NCBI RefSeq assembly: GCF_000737195.2
Contig: NZ_JALM01000048.1
Span: forward strand, 1-51,565
Length of the DNA stretch: 51,565 nucleotides
Origin: Sciscionella sediminilitoris
GTDB taxonomy: Bacteria > Actinomycetota > Actinomycetes > Mycobacteriales > Pseudonocardiaceae
Reading direction: 5' to 3'
The notes beneath the pieces are model-generated. The model saw only the letters and a list, made by a program, of their open reading frames with translations. It did no database searches and was not told where the DNA came from. This document shows positions 14,384 through 21,773 of this stretch, one piece after another (positions within the stretch are counted from its first letter, which is position 1; each line of letters begins with the position of its first letter). Position numbers and translations under genes: made by a program.

Positions 14384-14935
14384 ATGAGTACACCAGGGCC
14401 GGGGCAAGACCAACCCGAGGGGCTGCCACTGCCCGGTACGCCAGGGGCGACACCGCTGACCCCGTTCGGCGAGCAGATAGAGGCGATCCAGCACGGCACG
14501 CTGCCCAGCGGCACGGCAGGGTTCGACCCGAACAACCCCGGCACCCCCGAAGAGCAGTACAAGCGCGCTGCCTACCTGCACAACGCGGGCCTACCACCCG
14601 ACCCGGTAGCGCCACCGGGACCCAACGACGGGTACATGTACTCACCGAGTCAGATGCAGGGCTACATCACTCGGGCCGAAGCCGTCGCCGAACGAATCAA
14701 GCGCCTCGCTCAGAATCTTGAGTACGCGCAGGGCCTTGCGAAGCCAGCAGCTCCCGACCCGAAAAGCCGGGAGTATAACAAAGCTTGGAAGGACTCTTTG
14801 CAAGTCGTCATCGATGAAATGGGCGGAGGAGCACAGTTTGCCGATGACTGGGTGGACAGCATGAAGAAAGCGAAGGCCGATTACGAGCGTAACGAACACG
14901 AGAACGCGCGGAACTTCAAAAGGGACGAAGCGTGA
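14384..14935 (+). CDS. Hypothetical helical protein, first gene of the type VII-related operon
   Basis: 183 aa, start supported by AAGGGGAG about 5 nt upstream. The first ~85 residues are Pro/Gly-rich and likely flexible. The rest is helical: GYITRAEAVAERIKRLAQNL, then a second long helix with ADDWVDSMKKAKADYERNEH. Length and helix-pair layout are reminiscent of ESX-type partner proteins, but the only W-centred turn (DDW) is not a clear WxG. The gene overlaps the lipoprotein gene by GTGA, so its product is made together with the secretion-related proteins that follow. No certain family. Confidence 0.62.
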   Translation: MSTPGPGQDQPEGLPLPGTPGATPLTPFGEQIEAIQHGTLPSGTAGFDPNNPGTPEEQYKRAAYLHNAGLPPDPVAPPGPNDGYMYSPSQMQGYITRAEAVAERIKRLAQNLEYAQGLAKPAAPDPKSREYNKAWKDSLQVVIDEMGGGAQFADDWVDSMKKAKADYERNEHENARNFKRDEA

Positions 14936-15531
14936 AGCGGGCACCTATCGCAATCGCCGGTAGCGCGATCGCCGCACTGGTCATTGCCGGTTGCGGAAGC
15001 ACCTTCCCGGACGCGACCCCACCGCCAGCCTCGACAAGCAGCGCGCCTAAAGATTACGGAGCCCCGCGCGTACAGACTCCCTTGACCGTTGATCGATATC
15101 GCATGAACCCATGCGGAATGGTCCCGACAGGCGCTCTTTCTTCCCTAGGGTTCACAAAGCCAGGCCAGCCAGCCGACCAGGTCAAAGGCGCCGACGGGAA
15201 GAACGTTCGAATGTGCAACTGGAACTCCGGCAGAAAAGCGCTCGGCATTGGTCTTCTGGGGCAGGGACTGAAGGCTCAGTATCAGAACAAGGCGTTGATT
15301 CCGGAGACGTTCAAGAAGTTCGAGCCAACCACCATTAATGGGTATCCGGCCTTGCATTTTGAAGGTGGCAAGGAATCACAGAATGGCGTCTATAACCTTG
15401 ACCTGGGTCTGAGTGACAATCAAATGGCTCTGATTCAGGCGAATGATACTTCTAGCCTGGAAAACGCGAAGAAAATCGCGGAAACGGTGGCAAAGGCGGT
15501 TGTTCAACAGGCGAAGAGTGGGGGGAGGTAG
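14932..15531 (+). CDS. DUF3558-like lipoprotein
   Basis: 199 aa with a lipoprotein signal peptide: basic start, hydrophobic core and lipobox LVIAGC with Cys21 as the predicted lipidation site. It is followed by a Ser/Pro-rich spacer and a domain with two conserved cysteines (NPCGMVPTGALSSLGF and VRMCNWNSG), the DUF3558 pattern seen in many copies in Pseudonocardiales and mycobacteria. It would sit on the outer face of the cytoplasmic membrane. The GTG start overlaps the preceding stop. DUF3558 lipoproteins are frequently encoded next to PPE-like/EspG-like genes, as here; their function is not established. Confidence 0.82.
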   Translation: MKRAPIAIAGSAIAALVIAGCGSTFPDATPPPASTSSAPKDYGAPRVQTPLTVDRYRMNPCGMVPTGALSSLGFTKPGQPADQVKGADGKNVRMCNWNSGRKALGIGLLGQGLKAQYQNKALIPETFKKFEPTTINGYPALHFEGGKESQNGVYNLDLGLSDNQMALIQANDTSSLENAKKIAETVAKAVVQQAKSGGR

Positions 15532-15533
15532 TC

Positions 15534-16910
15534 GTGGCGGGTGCGGATGGGCAGCAGATCTACCAGTGGCTGGTAGAGCAGAAACTCGGGTCTGAGTCGT
15601 GGCTGAACAGCAAAGACGCGGTGTTTGCCGCTGTCCGCGAGTTCCACGCGATCAAGGACGAGGTACACAAGCTCGCCGCCGAAGTCGAGTCCGGCTTTCA
15701 GGGTAAGGCCGGTTCGGCGGCCTCGCGGGGTTTGGGGCCGTTGGCGGTGGTATTCGAAACGGCAGCCCCGAAAGTCGAGCACGCCCAAGACCTGACGCGC
15801 GCTCAGGCCCAGACCTTCGATGAGGTCCACCCACGTATCAAACCCGTCCCTCCCATGCCCGCCGCGCCTACCGGTTTGGGAAATCTCGCGCTCGCGGGCG
15901 ATGCCGCGTTCGGGGGTGGGCTGATTCCGGGTAGTGCCGTCTCGAACTACAACGAGGCGATCAAGGCATCGGCGGATGCCGGGGCCAACAACGTGCACCA
16001 CTACACGAACCTGGCGAACGCGACGGACTACAACACGTCGAACCTGCCGAAACAGTACGGCCCGCAGCAGGCCGAGGGCGGGAAAATCGGGGTCGGGGAC
16101 CCGCAACTGAAATCCACAGGCGGACACCCGGTCACGGTGCGGCCCCCGTCCACAGGCGGTGGCGGTAGTGGCTCGGGCTCGGTGGCGTCCGCGTCGGGAT
16201 CGGGTGGACAGTCCGCGCGCGTCAGCCCCACCCCGCATGTCGGCGGTACCGGGGGCGGGAGCGCGCCGCCTGGTGGACACGCTTCTCCCGACAATCAGGG
16301 AGCGGTCGCACAGCCTCCCTCGGTGGGTGCCGGTTCGGGGCCGTCGGCGGGCACGAACACCGCTGGGTATGCACCACCGGTCGAACCGGGATACACCGGC
16401 CCCGGTACAGGTACCGGGGCGGGGACGAGCCCGTACGCCGGAACCGGGACTGGTGCGGGTTATCAGGGCGGCTCGTATGGCGGTGGTGGCGGGTTCCTCG
16501 GTGGCTACGGCGGGGGCTACAACACCACCGGTTCCCCGCGCAGCGGCAGCGGTCCACGTGGTGCCGGGTTCGGGGAAGGCACCGGCCCGCGTAGCGGCAG
16601 CGGTTCCGGTCCTGGTGGGCGGGGTGCGGCCGGTAGCGGACCGAAGGGTGCGGGACCGCGTTCCGGGGCCGGTCTAACCGAAGAACCGAGCGCGTCGGGC
16701 AGTCGCGGCACGACCGGCGCGACCGGGCGTTCTGGGTCGAGTGGAATGCCGATGTCCGGTGCGGGGCGGGGTAAGCAGGAGGACAAGGAGCACCAGCGCA
16801 AGGACTTCCTGATCACGCGGGAGAACGGTAACGAGATTGTCGGGGAACTGCCCCCGACCATTGCGCCGGTGATCGGGGAAGACCCGAAACCACAGGAAAA
16901 GAAGGAATAG
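15534..16910 (+). CDS. PPE/WXG-like type VII secretion substrate with Gly-rich tail
   Basis: 458 aa from the GTG at 15534, preceded by GGGGGGAGG. The N-terminal ~170 residues are helical (QQIYQWLVEQKLGSESW, then VREFHAIKDEVHKLAAEVES and long helices), the layout of PPE/WXG100-type ESX substrates of Pseudonocardiales. Residues about 200-400 are low-complexity Gly/Ser/Pro with repeats such as GPRSGSGSGPGG. The C-terminal ~45 residues are charged (KQEDKEHQRKDFLITRENGN). No classical signal peptide is present, as expected for ESX export. It is followed 7 bp later by an EspG-like chaperone gene, the normal partner of PPE proteins. No ESX membrane component is in the element, so export would need a host ESX machine. 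Confidence 0.75.
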   Translation: MAGADGQQIYQWLVEQKLGSESWLNSKDAVFAAVREFHAIKDEVHKLAAEVESGFQGKAGSAASRGLGPLAVVFETAAPKVEHAQDLTRAQAQTFDEVHPRIKPVPPMPAAPTGLGNLALAGDAAFGGGLIPGSAVSNYNEAIKASADAGANNVHHYTNLANATDYNTSNLPKQYGPQQAEGGKIGVGDPQLKSTGGHPVTVRPPSTGGGGSGSGSVASASGSGGQSARVSPTPHVGGTGGGSAPPGGHASPDNQGAVAQPPSVGAGSGPSAGTNTAGYAPPVEPGYTGPGTGTGAGTSPYAGTGTGAGYQGGSYGGGGGFLGGYGGGYNTTGSPRSGSGPRGAGFGEGTGPRSGSGSGPGGRGAAGSGPKGAGPRSGAGLTEEPSASGSRGTTGATGRSGSSGMPMSGAGRGKQEDKEHQRKDFLITRENGNEIVGELPPTIAPVIGEDPKPQEKKE

Positions 16911-16917
16911 ACCGATC

Positions 16918-17697
16918 GTGCTTCCCACAGGGGAACTACTGTGCGTCGGTGCTGACCTTGAACGCGCGGTCGCGCACTTCGGTGTCGGTGAACTGCCCCG
17001 CGTGCTACGCGGCACACCCGTATGGCGCGACACCGGGGAGGACCGCGCGGCGACGCGTGCCTCCCTGGAAACCCTGGACAAAGCCGGGCTACTCGAACCC
17101 AACGGGCGCCTTGACCGGGACGTGACAGTCACACTGGAGGCGCTGTGTCAGCCCGAGCTGGCCTATTTCGGGTGGTTCGCTGTCGGCGGCGAGCAGTGGA
17201 ACGCGATAGCGGCCCGACGCGGCCCTGAGGCCGTGCTCGCCGCCTACGCAAAAGGCGGGATCTACATTCGCCAAATCAACCCCGACGGGCTGATCAAGGC
17301 ACTGGACGCGGAACTACCGCTCGGAGAACCGGCCGAGTTCGCCCCCATCTGGTACCCACTCGACAAACCCGTGCCCGAACCCGCGATCGGGGACATTTTC
17401 GTGGACAACAACTACACCCGCACCGAAGACGACCTAGACCTCATCCACACCCTCGTCACCAGCCGCGACGGCGGCGGCGAAGTCTTCGTACAAACCCGCG
17501 ACCGCAGCGGCCGTGTCCGCGAATCACCCACCGCCCTCGGTGTGGTCACCGGAAACCACGGCACCTGGCTCAACACCCTGCACACCAACCACCACGGCGA
17601 CCGCTACCTATTCTGCCTCCCCGCCACCCCAGACGCGTTCGCTGAACAACTCGACGTACTCCACGAACAAGCCATCGTGACAATCCAGAACTCATGA
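16918..17697 (+). CDS. EspG-family ESX secretion-associated chaperone
   Basis: 259 aa from a GTG 7 bp after the PPE-like gene. EspG proteins bind the tip of PPE proteins in the cytoplasm and keep them soluble for type VII export. Supporting pattern: length about 250-260, an alternating strand/helix make-up, the ELAYFGWFAVGGEQWNAIAA segment, and the C-terminal TALGVVTGNHGTWLNTLH and YLFCLPATPDAF, typical of actinobacterial EspG-like proteins. The position directly after the candidate substrate agrees. It is the last gene of the operon that starts at 14384. Family assignment is from recognition, not search. Confidence 0.75.
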   Translation: MLPTGELLCVGADLERAVAHFGVGELPRVLRGTPVWRDTGEDRAATRASLETLDKAGLLEPNGRLDRDVTVTLEALCQPELAYFGWFAVGGEQWNAIAARRGPEAVLAAYAKGGIYIRQINPDGLIKALDAELPLGEPAEFAPIWYPLDKPVPEPAIGDIFVDNNYTRTEDDLDLIHTLVTSRDGGGEVFVQTRDRSGRVRESPTALGVVTGNHGTWLNTLHTNHHGDRYLFCLPATPDAFAEQLDVLHEQAIVTIQNS

Positions 17698-17789
17698 GCT
17701 CGGCGCCGGAAGGACCAACAGCGCCATAACGCGTCCCTGCACCGCGCCTATTTCCTCTGAATCAACACAAGCGTATGTGCGTGACCTTG

Positions 17790-17820
17790 TTGACCTCGAC
17801 CGTGGTCGAAGTCCTAGCTT
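17790..17820 (+). promoter_or_regulatory. MerR-type promoter upstream of the VOC gene
   Basis: TTGACC (17790-17795) and TAGCTT (17815-17820) are separated by 19 bp, the over-long spacer typical of MerR-family activated promoters. The spacer contains the dyad TCGAC-CGTG-GTCGA (17796-17809), extendable with one mismatch to GACCTCGAC...GTCGAAGTC. Such promoters are twisted into register by a MerR-type dimer. No MerR gene is encoded beside it. The 164-bp gap 17698-17861 holds nothing else that I can see. Confidence 0.65.
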
Positions 17821-17861
17821 CATAGGGTCAGCGACCGTACAGAATCTGGATGGTGTCAGCG

Positions 17862-18569
17862 ATGGCAGGCATGAAGATTGACAAGGTCGAGCTCGCGGCC
17901 CCCGAAGTTCTACTTGAAGACCTCGAAACGTTCTATCGGACACAACTACACATTCCGGTCGTATACGATGATTCTCGGCTACGACTACAGATCGGCCACG
18001 GCACCATCATTTTCCACCCAGTCACCGCAGAGCGAGATCCATTCTATCACTTCGCTTTCCTCGTGCCTGGAAACCGATTCGCCGCAGCGTACTCATGGCT
18101 AGCCGATCGAGTCGAAATCCTTGCCGAAATTGACTCCCAGAATACGGTGATCGACTTCGCGTCATTGAACGCTCAGGCCTGCTACTTTCACGACCCCGCT
18201 GGCAACATTGTCGAGCTGATCGCACACCGTGGGATCGCCGAGTCAGCGACACCCGACGCTGCATTCTCCGCTGACGAACTCGTTGGCGTCTCGGAAATCG
18301 GACTGGTCACTCCCGACAAGCCCCAGGCCGCGCGTGCCCTCGATGAAACCCTTGGACTCACAGTCTGGCAAGGCGAGCTGCACCGCAGTGACAAGCTGGC
18401 ATTTCTGGGACGACAAGCCCACACCCTGATCCTCGCCACCCCCGGCCGTGGATGGCTGCCAACCGGCCGACCCGCCGAAGCGCATCCCGTCCGGGTTGAT
18501 GTGACCGGCGCACGCCCCGGTCACATCAACCTTGCCAACGCCCGATACCAGGTACGCGGCCTCACGTAG
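17862..18569 (+). CDS. VOC-superfamily protein (glyoxalase/bleomycin-resistance fold)
   Basis: 235 aa from the ATG at 17862, chosen for GGATGG 8 nt upstream; ATGs at 17850 and 17871 are alternatives. Two VOC half-barrels are visible. The first contains KVELAAPEVLLEDLETFYRT and ACYFHDPAGNIVELIAHR, the classic final strand with a metal-type Glu. The second starts at EIGLVTPDKPQAARALDET and is shorter, ending without a clear metal residue. Such proteins bind or isomerise small molecules, or sequester antibiotics. The upstream MerR-type promoter suggests induction by a small toxic or redox-active compound. A perfect 15-bp hairpin lies in its last ~25 codons. It is the last gene of the element, and its GC is lower than the host's. 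Confidence 0.78.
   Translation: MAGMKIDKVELAAPEVLLEDLETFYRTQLHIPVVYDDSRLRLQIGHGTIIFHPVTAERDPFYHFAFLVPGNRFAAAYSWLADRVEILAEIDSQNTVIDFASLNAQACYFHDPAGNIVELIAHRGIAESATPDAAFSADELVGVSEIGLVTPDKPQAARALDETLGLTVWQGELHRSDKLAFLGRQAHTLILATPGRGWLPTGRPAEAHPVRVDVTGARPGHINLANARYQVRGLT
18494..18531. repeat. Perfect 15-bp inverted repeat near the right end of the element
   Basis: GGTTGATGTGACCGG (18494-18508) and CCGGTCACATCAACC (18517-18531) with an 8-nt loop. It lies inside the 3' end of the VOC gene, 38 bp before its stop. It would fold strongly in RNA on either strand, so it could act as a terminator insulating the element from the host. Coding constraint does not explain such exact symmetry. Confidence 0.6.
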
Positions 18570-18642
18570 CGACCTCTGGTCAAGCAACACACAGCCTCTA
18601 GACTGCGCTGAACCGTTAGTGATAACAGACCAGCTCATGACT

Positions 18643-18665
18643 GTTGCTAATGTAATGCTTGACCA
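18643..18665. other. attR: right attachment junction
   Basis: The element arm GTTGCTAA (18643-18650) is followed after 13 nt by the CA dinucleotide (18664-18665) of the shared ACCA core (18662-18665). Host HNH sequence continues to the right. The arm mirrors TTAGTAAC at attL with 7 of 8 matches. Confidence 0.8.
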
Positions 18666-18792
18666 CACTCTGATCCACAACACAGCGTGGAAGGTCCGAA
18701 TCCACAACGGCAAACCAGAATTCACCCCACCCGAATACCGGCCGTTCCATTGCGGAAAACGGCATTTTGTGACCTCGGCGCAGGGCCGCTAG
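18664..18792 (+). pseudogene. HNH endonuclease, displaced C-terminal part
   Basis: The frame reads H-T-L-I-H-N-T-A-W-K-V-R-I-H-N-G-K-P and ends with TPPEYRP, the standard tail of DUF222/HNH endonucleases (a Trp followed by a predicate on the following text and a Pro-rich end). It is the exact continuation of the fragment at 2-339. It has no start codon or ribosome-binding site of its own apart from an ATG contributed by the element at 18655, so it is probably silent while the element is integrated. The amidase gene starts 11 bp after its stop. Confidence 0.85.
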
Positions 18793-18802
18793 CGTCGCAG
18801 TC

Positions 18803-20254
18803 ATGGAATGGAATTTCCGGTCGGCCGGTGAACTGGCGGCCGCGCTACGTGCCGGCGACGTGTCCTCGGCGGAATTGACCGAGGCGGCGATCGCCGGGAT
18901 CGAACGGGATGACGGGGCGATCAACGCCATCTGTGTGCCCGACTTCGATCGCGCACGGACAGCTGCGCGAAACGCCGATCAGGCACGCGCCCGGGGCGAG
19001 GATCGGCCGCTGCTGGGTATTCCGGTGACGGTCAAGGAGTCCTACAACATGGTCGGAATGCCCACAACATGGGGCATGCCCCAGCATCGGGACTTCCAAC
19101 CGGCCGAGGATGCGGTACAGGTGTCCCGGCTGAAAGCCGCGGGCGCGGTGGTGCTCGGCAAGACCAACGTTCCCCTGGGGCTGCAGGACATCCAGAGTTT
19201 CAACGAGATCTACGGCACCACCAACAATCCGTGGGACCCCGCTCGCACCTCGGGTGGTTCCTCCGGCGGATCTGCGGCCGCGCTCGCCTGCGGATTCGGC
19301 GCGCTGTCCATCGGCTCCGACCTCGCCGGTTCGCTACGCACCCCGGCACATTTCTGCGGTGTCCACGCGCACAAACCGACCGTCGGACTGGCCGCGATCC
19401 GCGGCATGAGCCCGCCACCCGGACCGGCCCTGCCGACCGAGGCCGACCTCGCCGTGGTCGGCCCGATGGCGCGCACCGCCGCTGACCTCGGTCTGCTGCT
19501 CGACGTGATGATCGGGCCGGACCCGTTGACTCTCGGCCTCGCCCATCAAGTGACACTGCCGCCCGCGCGCCACGAAACACTCGGTGACTTCCGGGTCCTG
19601 GTCCTCGAGGATCACCCGCTCCTCCCGACCGGGGCCGCGGTCCGGGCGGGAGTGAACCGGGTGGCCGACGCGCTCGCCGCCGAAGGTGCCCGCGTCGAAC
19701 GGCACAGTCCGCTGCTTCCCGATCTGACCGAAGCCGCGTCGCTGTACATGCGGTTGCTGGTTTCCGGCTCCGTGGCACGCTTTCCCATCGAAGAGTACGA
19801 GCAGCTCCGCGATCGTGCAGCCGGACTGAGCGCGAACGACCACAGCCTCGATGCCACACGGCTGCGCGCGATGGTGTCGAGTCACCGCGATTGGCTCGAG
19901 GTGACCAACCGTCGCGAGATCCACCGCCACGGCTGGCGTCAGCTGTTCACCGAGTTCGATGCCGTGCTGTGCCCGATCACGCCGACCCCCGCGTTCCCGC
20001 ACGACCACAATCCCGACCCCATGCAGCGTCGGCTCGACATCGACGGAGACGAGTACCCGTACTTCGACCAGCTCGTCTGGGCCGGACTGGCCACCATGCC
20101 CGGCCTTCCCGCGACGGCGATACCGACAGGGCGCTCCCCCGAAGGGCTGCCGGTGGGAGTGCAGCTCATCGGCCCGATGTTCGAAGACCGCAGCACACTG
20201 CGGCTGGCCGAACTGCTCGAACAGCGAATCGGCGCCCCGCCGACCGCGCGCTAG
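18803..20254 (+). CDS. Amidase-signature family amidase
   Basis: 483 aa. Amidase-signature enzymes hydrolyse amides to acid plus ammonia with a Ser-cisSer-Lys triad. Lys78 lies in GIPVTVKES, the cis-Ser in TSGGSSGGSAAAL (about 153-154) and the nucleophile Ser177 in GSDLAGSLRTP. Length is normal. The C-terminal end has GLPVGVQLIGPMFEDRSTLR, typical of the family. No signal peptide. It starts 11 bp after the HNH remnant and overlaps the stop of the convergent PucR gene by 4 bp. With a PucR regulator, a solute symporter, a ureohydrolase and a ThDP enzyme next to it, a nitrogen-scavenging role is likely; the substrate cannot be read from the sequence. Confidence 0.92.
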   Translation: MEWNFRSAGELAAALRAGDVSSAELTEAAIAGIERDDGAINAICVPDFDRARTAARNADQARARGEDRPLLGIPVTVKESYNMVGMPTTWGMPQHRDFQPAEDAVQVSRLKAAGAVVLGKTNVPLGLQDIQSFNEIYGTTNNPWDPARTSGGSSGGSAAALACGFGALSIGSDLAGSLRTPAHFCGVHAHKPTVGLAAIRGMSPPPGPALPTEADLAVVGPMARTAADLGLLLDVMIGPDPLTLGLAHQVTLPPARHETLGDFRVLVLEDHPLLPTGAAVRAGVNRVADALAAEGARVERHSPLLPDLTEAASLYMRLLVSGSVARFPIEEYEQLRDRAAGLSANDHSLDATRLRAMVSSHRDWLEVTNRREIHRHGWRQLFTEFDAVLCPITPTPAFPHDHNPDPMQRRLDIDGDEYPYFDQLVWAGLATMPGLPATAIPTGRSPEGLPVGVQLIGPMFEDRSTLRLAELLEQRIGAPPTAR

Positions 20255-21672
20255 CCGTCCAGCTCGTCCCAGCCGAGCGCGAACCACAACTGCATACGCA
20301 CCTCCGCATCCGCGAGATCGACACCGAGCAACCGCCGCACCCGTTCGATCCGGTGCCGCAGCGTGTTGCGATGCACGCCGAGCTGCGCCGCGGTGGCCTC
20401 CCAGTTGCCGTGATTGGCCAGCCAGACACGCAAGCTCGCCTCCAGATCGGTCCCGGCGAGCGGGCGCAACCAGTCCTCGGCGAAACGATGCGCCTGGTCC
20501 GGGGAAACGAGGCCACGCACACCTGCCGCCGCCATCTCCTCGGCGTGCACCGGCCTGCCCAGGGCGCGTGCCCTGCGCAGCAAGGCCCGGGTCCGCCGTG
20601 CCGCCTCGGCGAGCTGCCCGGCCCCGCTCGCCTCACTGGTCACGGCCAGCCACCCGCCCCGGTGCAGCGCGGCCAGTTCCGCGGCAGCCACATCGCGATC
20701 GAGCACCGCGAGGAATTCGCCCCCGTGCACAGCGCACAACGGGGTGTCGAGCTCGACCGGGCGCGGTTCGGGTGTGCTGGCCGCCCCGCGCACGATCCGG
20801 TACGGGCCATCGGTACCGAACAGGGCGGCGAGCTCGGCGGGCTCACCGAGCAGGGCCCGGGTGGCGAGCGCGGAAAGCTCGGCGAAGGTGTTCCGCGGCA
20901 CGCTCGCCCCGAGCAGGGCCAGCGCCACCGCGATGATCGCACGATCGCTGTCGTCCGGTCGCCGCGCGAGGCCGACACCGAGCACCTCCCGGCTGCGTCC
21001 GCCCACCGGCTGAGCCAGTAGCCGGACGCCGTCCGCGGTCTCGGTCGCGGCGATGTCACTGGTCCCCGTCCGCTCGGCGAGGATGCGCAACTCCGCGGGA
21101 AGCGGATCGGGAAACCGGTGCCCGGCAAGGACCGCGCCATGCGCGTCGAGCAGCACCACCCAGCCGCCGAGCGCTTCGGCGAGCACGGCAAGCAGTGCCT
21201 CGCGGGGCCGGTCCCCGGTGAGCGCGGTGCTCAGCGCGCGCTGGGCTTCGGTGAGCCGGCGCCGCCCGGCCTCGGCCCGGTCCGCCTGCAGTTCGGCCAC
21301 CGCGCGGCACACCGCGATGAACGGGGTCGAGCCCGGAACGAGCAGCAGCGCCAGCCCCTGCCGCGCACAGGCTCGCTCGAGTTCCTCCGGCACGGTATGG
21401 AACACCGGCTCGAGACCGAAACCGAGCGCACCGACCCCGGCCGCCACGAGACGCGCCACGTAGTCCCGCATGGGCCCGGCCTCGGGGACGAGATCCACCC
21501 CGGCGGTGAGCAGCAGTTCCCCGCCGAGCAGATAGGGCCGTGGATCGGGCAGCTCGCACGGATGCGCCCCGCGGATCGGCACATCCGCCGAAGCTGCCCG
21601 CACCTCCAGGTCGAGTTCGCGAACGGCGAGCAGCTCGCGCAACGAGACCTCGGCTTCGGCGAAACTGGTCAT
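20251..21672 (-). CDS. PucR-family transcriptional regulator
   Basis: 473 aa from the ATG at 21672 (an upstream GTG at 21708 lacks a ribosome-binding site). The N-terminal PucR-type domain (about residues 1-130) is followed by a GGDEF-like degenerate middle region. The C-terminal HTH_30 domain contains [20 protein letters not shown], then [14 protein letters not shown], the standard end of PucR/CdaR-type activators. These proteins sense purine-degradation products or other metabolites and activate neighbouring catabolic genes. It is divergent from the symporter-agmatinase-ThDP operon with a 101-bp gap, so it most likely controls that operon and itself. Confidence 0.9.
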   Translation of the reverse strand: MTSFAEAEVSLRELLAVRELDLEVRAASADVPIRGAHPCELPDPRPYLLGGELLLTAGVDLVPEAGPMRDYVARLVAAGVGALGFGLEPVFHTVPEELERACARQGLALLLVPGSTPFIAVCRAVAELQADRAEAGRRRLTEAQRALSTALTGDRPREALLAVLAEALGGWVVLLDAHGAVLAGHRFPDPLPAELRILAERTGTSDIAATETADGVRLLAQPVGGRSREVLGVGLARRPDDSDRAIIAVALALLGASVPRNTFAELSALATRALLGEPAELAALFGTDGPYRIVRGAASTPEPRPVELDTPLCAVHGGEFLAVLDRDVAAAELAALHRGGWLAVTSEASGAGQLAEAARRTRALLRRARALGRPVHAEEMAAAGVRGLVSPDQAHRFAEDWLRPLAGTDLEASLRVWLANHGNWEATAAQLGVHRNTLRHRIERVRRLLGVDLADAEVRMQLWFALGWDELDG

Positions 21673-21773
21673 TGTGCCCAATGCTAACCCGCGAACGGGC
21701 CGGATCATCCCATTCCGCGCGGTCCCCGGCGGGCCTACCGTTCGAACCCAGCCGCAACCGCCGGAGGTCAGCC

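Larger units (their letters stand above)
338..18665. mobile_element. Integrated serine-recombinase element (ICE/AICE-like) inserted in an HNH endonuclease gene
   Basis: Both ends lie inside one host gene. The left host part ends in codons for C-A-H-H-H and the right host part resumes with H-T-L-I-H. Overlaying the shared ACCA (336-339 and 18662-18665) rebuilds C-A-H-H-H-T-L-I-H in frame, as expected for an intact HNH motif. The integrase gene starts 30 bp inside the left end. The contents fit a mobile conjugative element: integrase, Xis-like HTH, FtsK/TraB-like pump, membrane proteins, regulators and accessory genes. Base composition varies inside the element; by eye 9000-11250 and 17850-18570 are clearly lower in GC than the chromosomal flanks. 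No Rep or Prim-Pol protein was recognised, so an excised replicating form cannot be inferred. Boundaries are good to a few bases because serine-integrase crossover is predicted at the CA dinucleotide. Confidence 0.9.

Noticed and set aside
16150-16680. Tandem DNA repeat array
   Set aside because: The repetition reflects Gly/Ser/Pro-rich coding sequence of the PPE-like protein, not an independent repeat element.
338-18665. Classical replicative AICE with tyrosine integrase and tRNA att site
   Set aside because: The integrase is a serine recombinase, the target is a protein gene, no tRNA is present at either end, and no Rep or Prim-Pol protein is visible.
338-18665. Prophage
   Set aside because: No capsid, portal, terminase, tail or lysis genes; the FtsK/TraB-like pump and membrane genes fit a conjugative element.
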